DNA of 15,821 bases from contig JAUZPH010000030.1 of NCBI GenBank assembly GCA_030706065.1, positions 1-15,821 on the forward strand. Direction: 5' to 3'. Both the position numbers and the translations under genes were made by a program. The notes under the pieces are model-generated. The model was not told the DNA's origin, did not search any database, and saw nothing but the letters and a program-made list of their open reading frames with translations. This document shows, piece by piece, positions 15,076-15,821 of this stretch. The DNA is from Bacillota bacterium. Lineage in GTDB: Bacteria > Bacillota > Clostridia > Clostridiales > Clostridiaceae. Position 1 is the stretch's first letter; every line of letters begins with the position of its first letter.

Positions 15076-15821
15076 ATGGACGGTATACAAGTTATAAAAT
15101 CCGATAAATTCAAAAACAATGCTGTGGCGCTAATAATTCCGCTGGAATTGGATGACAAGGTTACTGATTACAACCTGCTGGCGGCGCTGCTTAAAAGAGG
15201 GTCTAAAAAATACCCTGCCACCAGGGATATATGGGCCCACCTTCAGGACCTGTACGGAGCTGTGTTTGATATTGTAGTATCAAAGAAAGGGGAATATGTT
15301 TTCCTGAATTTCTATATCCAATTTATTGATGACCGCTATGCTTTAAATGGAGAGAAAATATTTGATGATGCACTGGATTTTCTTTATGAGATTGTAAGTA
15401 ATCCTCTTGTGGACGAAAAAGGCTTTAATGAGAGCTACTTTGAGGTAGAAAAGGAAAACTTGAAGGTACTTATCAATTCAAGGATTGACAACAAGGACAG
15501 CTACGCCGTTGAAAGAGCCGAGGAGTTGCTTACCGAGGGGGAACCTTACTCCATATATAAGCACGGAAATATAGAAAGGCTGGAGGCCATAAAGAATTCG
15601 GAATTACCGGGACTGTGGAAGGAAATATACAACAACGGAAACAAGTTCATGTTCATATGTGGTAATGTGGATGAAAATGCTGTACAACAGAAGCTTGAGA
15701 GGTTTAATGTTGCCGGCAGCAGCAGCCTCAAGAGACCACTAGCCGGTGTCCGGGAAGGAAGAAGTGATGTTGTTGAGAAAATGGATATAAACCAGGGAAA
15801 GCTTTGCCTGGGCTGCAGAAG
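15076..15821 (+). CDS. yfmF: YfmF-type M16 peptidase homologue, N-terminal part, cut by window edge
   Basis: The ATG at 15076 has AGAAAGGAG 6 bases upstream; the frame is open to the window end (248 complete residues), so the gene is 3'-truncated only by the edge. The run LLKRGSKKYPATRDIWAHL then QDLYGAVFDI (about 38-66) is characteristic of YfmF-like M16 proteins. At the position of the HxxEH zinc motif of active M16 enzymes it has N33, A36 and A37, so this subunit cannot bind catalytic zinc. Family knowledge: YfmF usually pairs with a catalytic M16 partner (YfmH) and is linked in Bacillus to 5-aminopentanol modification of elongation factor P. A YfmH-like gene may lie just downstream, outside the window. 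Confidence 0.82.
   Translation, partial: MDGIQVIKSDKFKNNAVALIIPLELDDKVTDYNLLAALLKRGSKKYPATRDIWAHLQDLYGAVFDIVVSKKGEYVFLNFYIQFIDDRYALNGEKIFDDALDFLYEIVSNPLVDEKGFNESYFEVEKENLKVLINSRIDNKDSYAVERAEELLTEGEPYSIYKHGNIERLEAIKNSELPGLWKEIYNNGNKFMFICGNVDENAVQQKLERFNVAGSSSLKRPLAGVREGRSDVVEKMDINQGKLCLGCR

Noticed and set aside
1..15821. CRISPR arrays, tRNA or rRNA genes, insertion sequences with transposase, phage genes
   Set aside because: I found no direct repeat arrays, cloverleaf-like segments or transposase or integrase motifs on either strand.

Overview
The window is AT-rich, with strong AGGAGG-type ribosome binding sites, short intergenic gaps and U-tailed hairpin terminators. The proteins are typical of an anaerobic low-GC Gram-positive of the class Clostridia: a P2-type Ca2+ ATPase, a NiFe-hydrogenase maturation set, an Mbh/Mrp-type membrane module, a LonC-like protease, YchF, and a YfmF-type M16 protein. 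I cannot name the genus from sequence alone.

Layout. (1) Positions 2-1408 hold the C-terminal half of a calcium-type P-type ATPase, cut by the left edge. It ends at a bidirectional terminator shared with a convergent small basic protein of unknown function (1434-1844, minus). (2) About 550 bp of non-coding DNA follows (1845-2397), with two adjacent long inverted repeats and a possible promoter. (3) One long operon, about 8.8 kb (2398-11202), ends in a strong terminator at 11231-11278. Its first half is hypC-D-E-A-B. Its second half is nine membrane-protein genes in the order of a Mbh-type energy-converting hydrogenase membrane arm: MnhE, MnhF, MnhG, MbhD, MbhE, MnhB, MnhC, a long MnhD/NuoN-like antiporter, and a NuoH-like anchor. 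Most junctions are ATGA overlaps, including hypB to the first membrane gene, so the two halves look translationally coupled. (4) 11448-13735 encodes a Lon-family protease whose ATPase motifs are degenerate but whose Ser-Lys dyad is intact, with its own promoter and leader. (5) ychF (minus) converges on it across another bidirectional terminator. (6) From 15076 to the right edge runs the start of a YfmF-type M16 peptidase homologue, divergent from ychF.

How the genes work together. HypA/B deliver nickel and HypC/D/E build the Fe(CN)2CO centre of NiFe hydrogenases. The downstream genes supply a cation- or proton-translocating membrane arm of the kind that couples ferredoxin-driven H2 evolution to ion pumping. 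Every hydrophilic redox subunit is missing from the window: the NuoB-like small subunit, the NuoC-like subunit, the NuoD-like NiFe large subunit and the NuoI-like ferredoxin subunit. hypF is missing too. The operon closes at a terminator straight after the NuoH-like gene. This 'membrane arm without a catalytic arm', joined to hydrogenase maturation genes, is the most interesting feature here. Either the catalytic arm is encoded elsewhere, or it was lost and the membrane arm was kept for another purpose.
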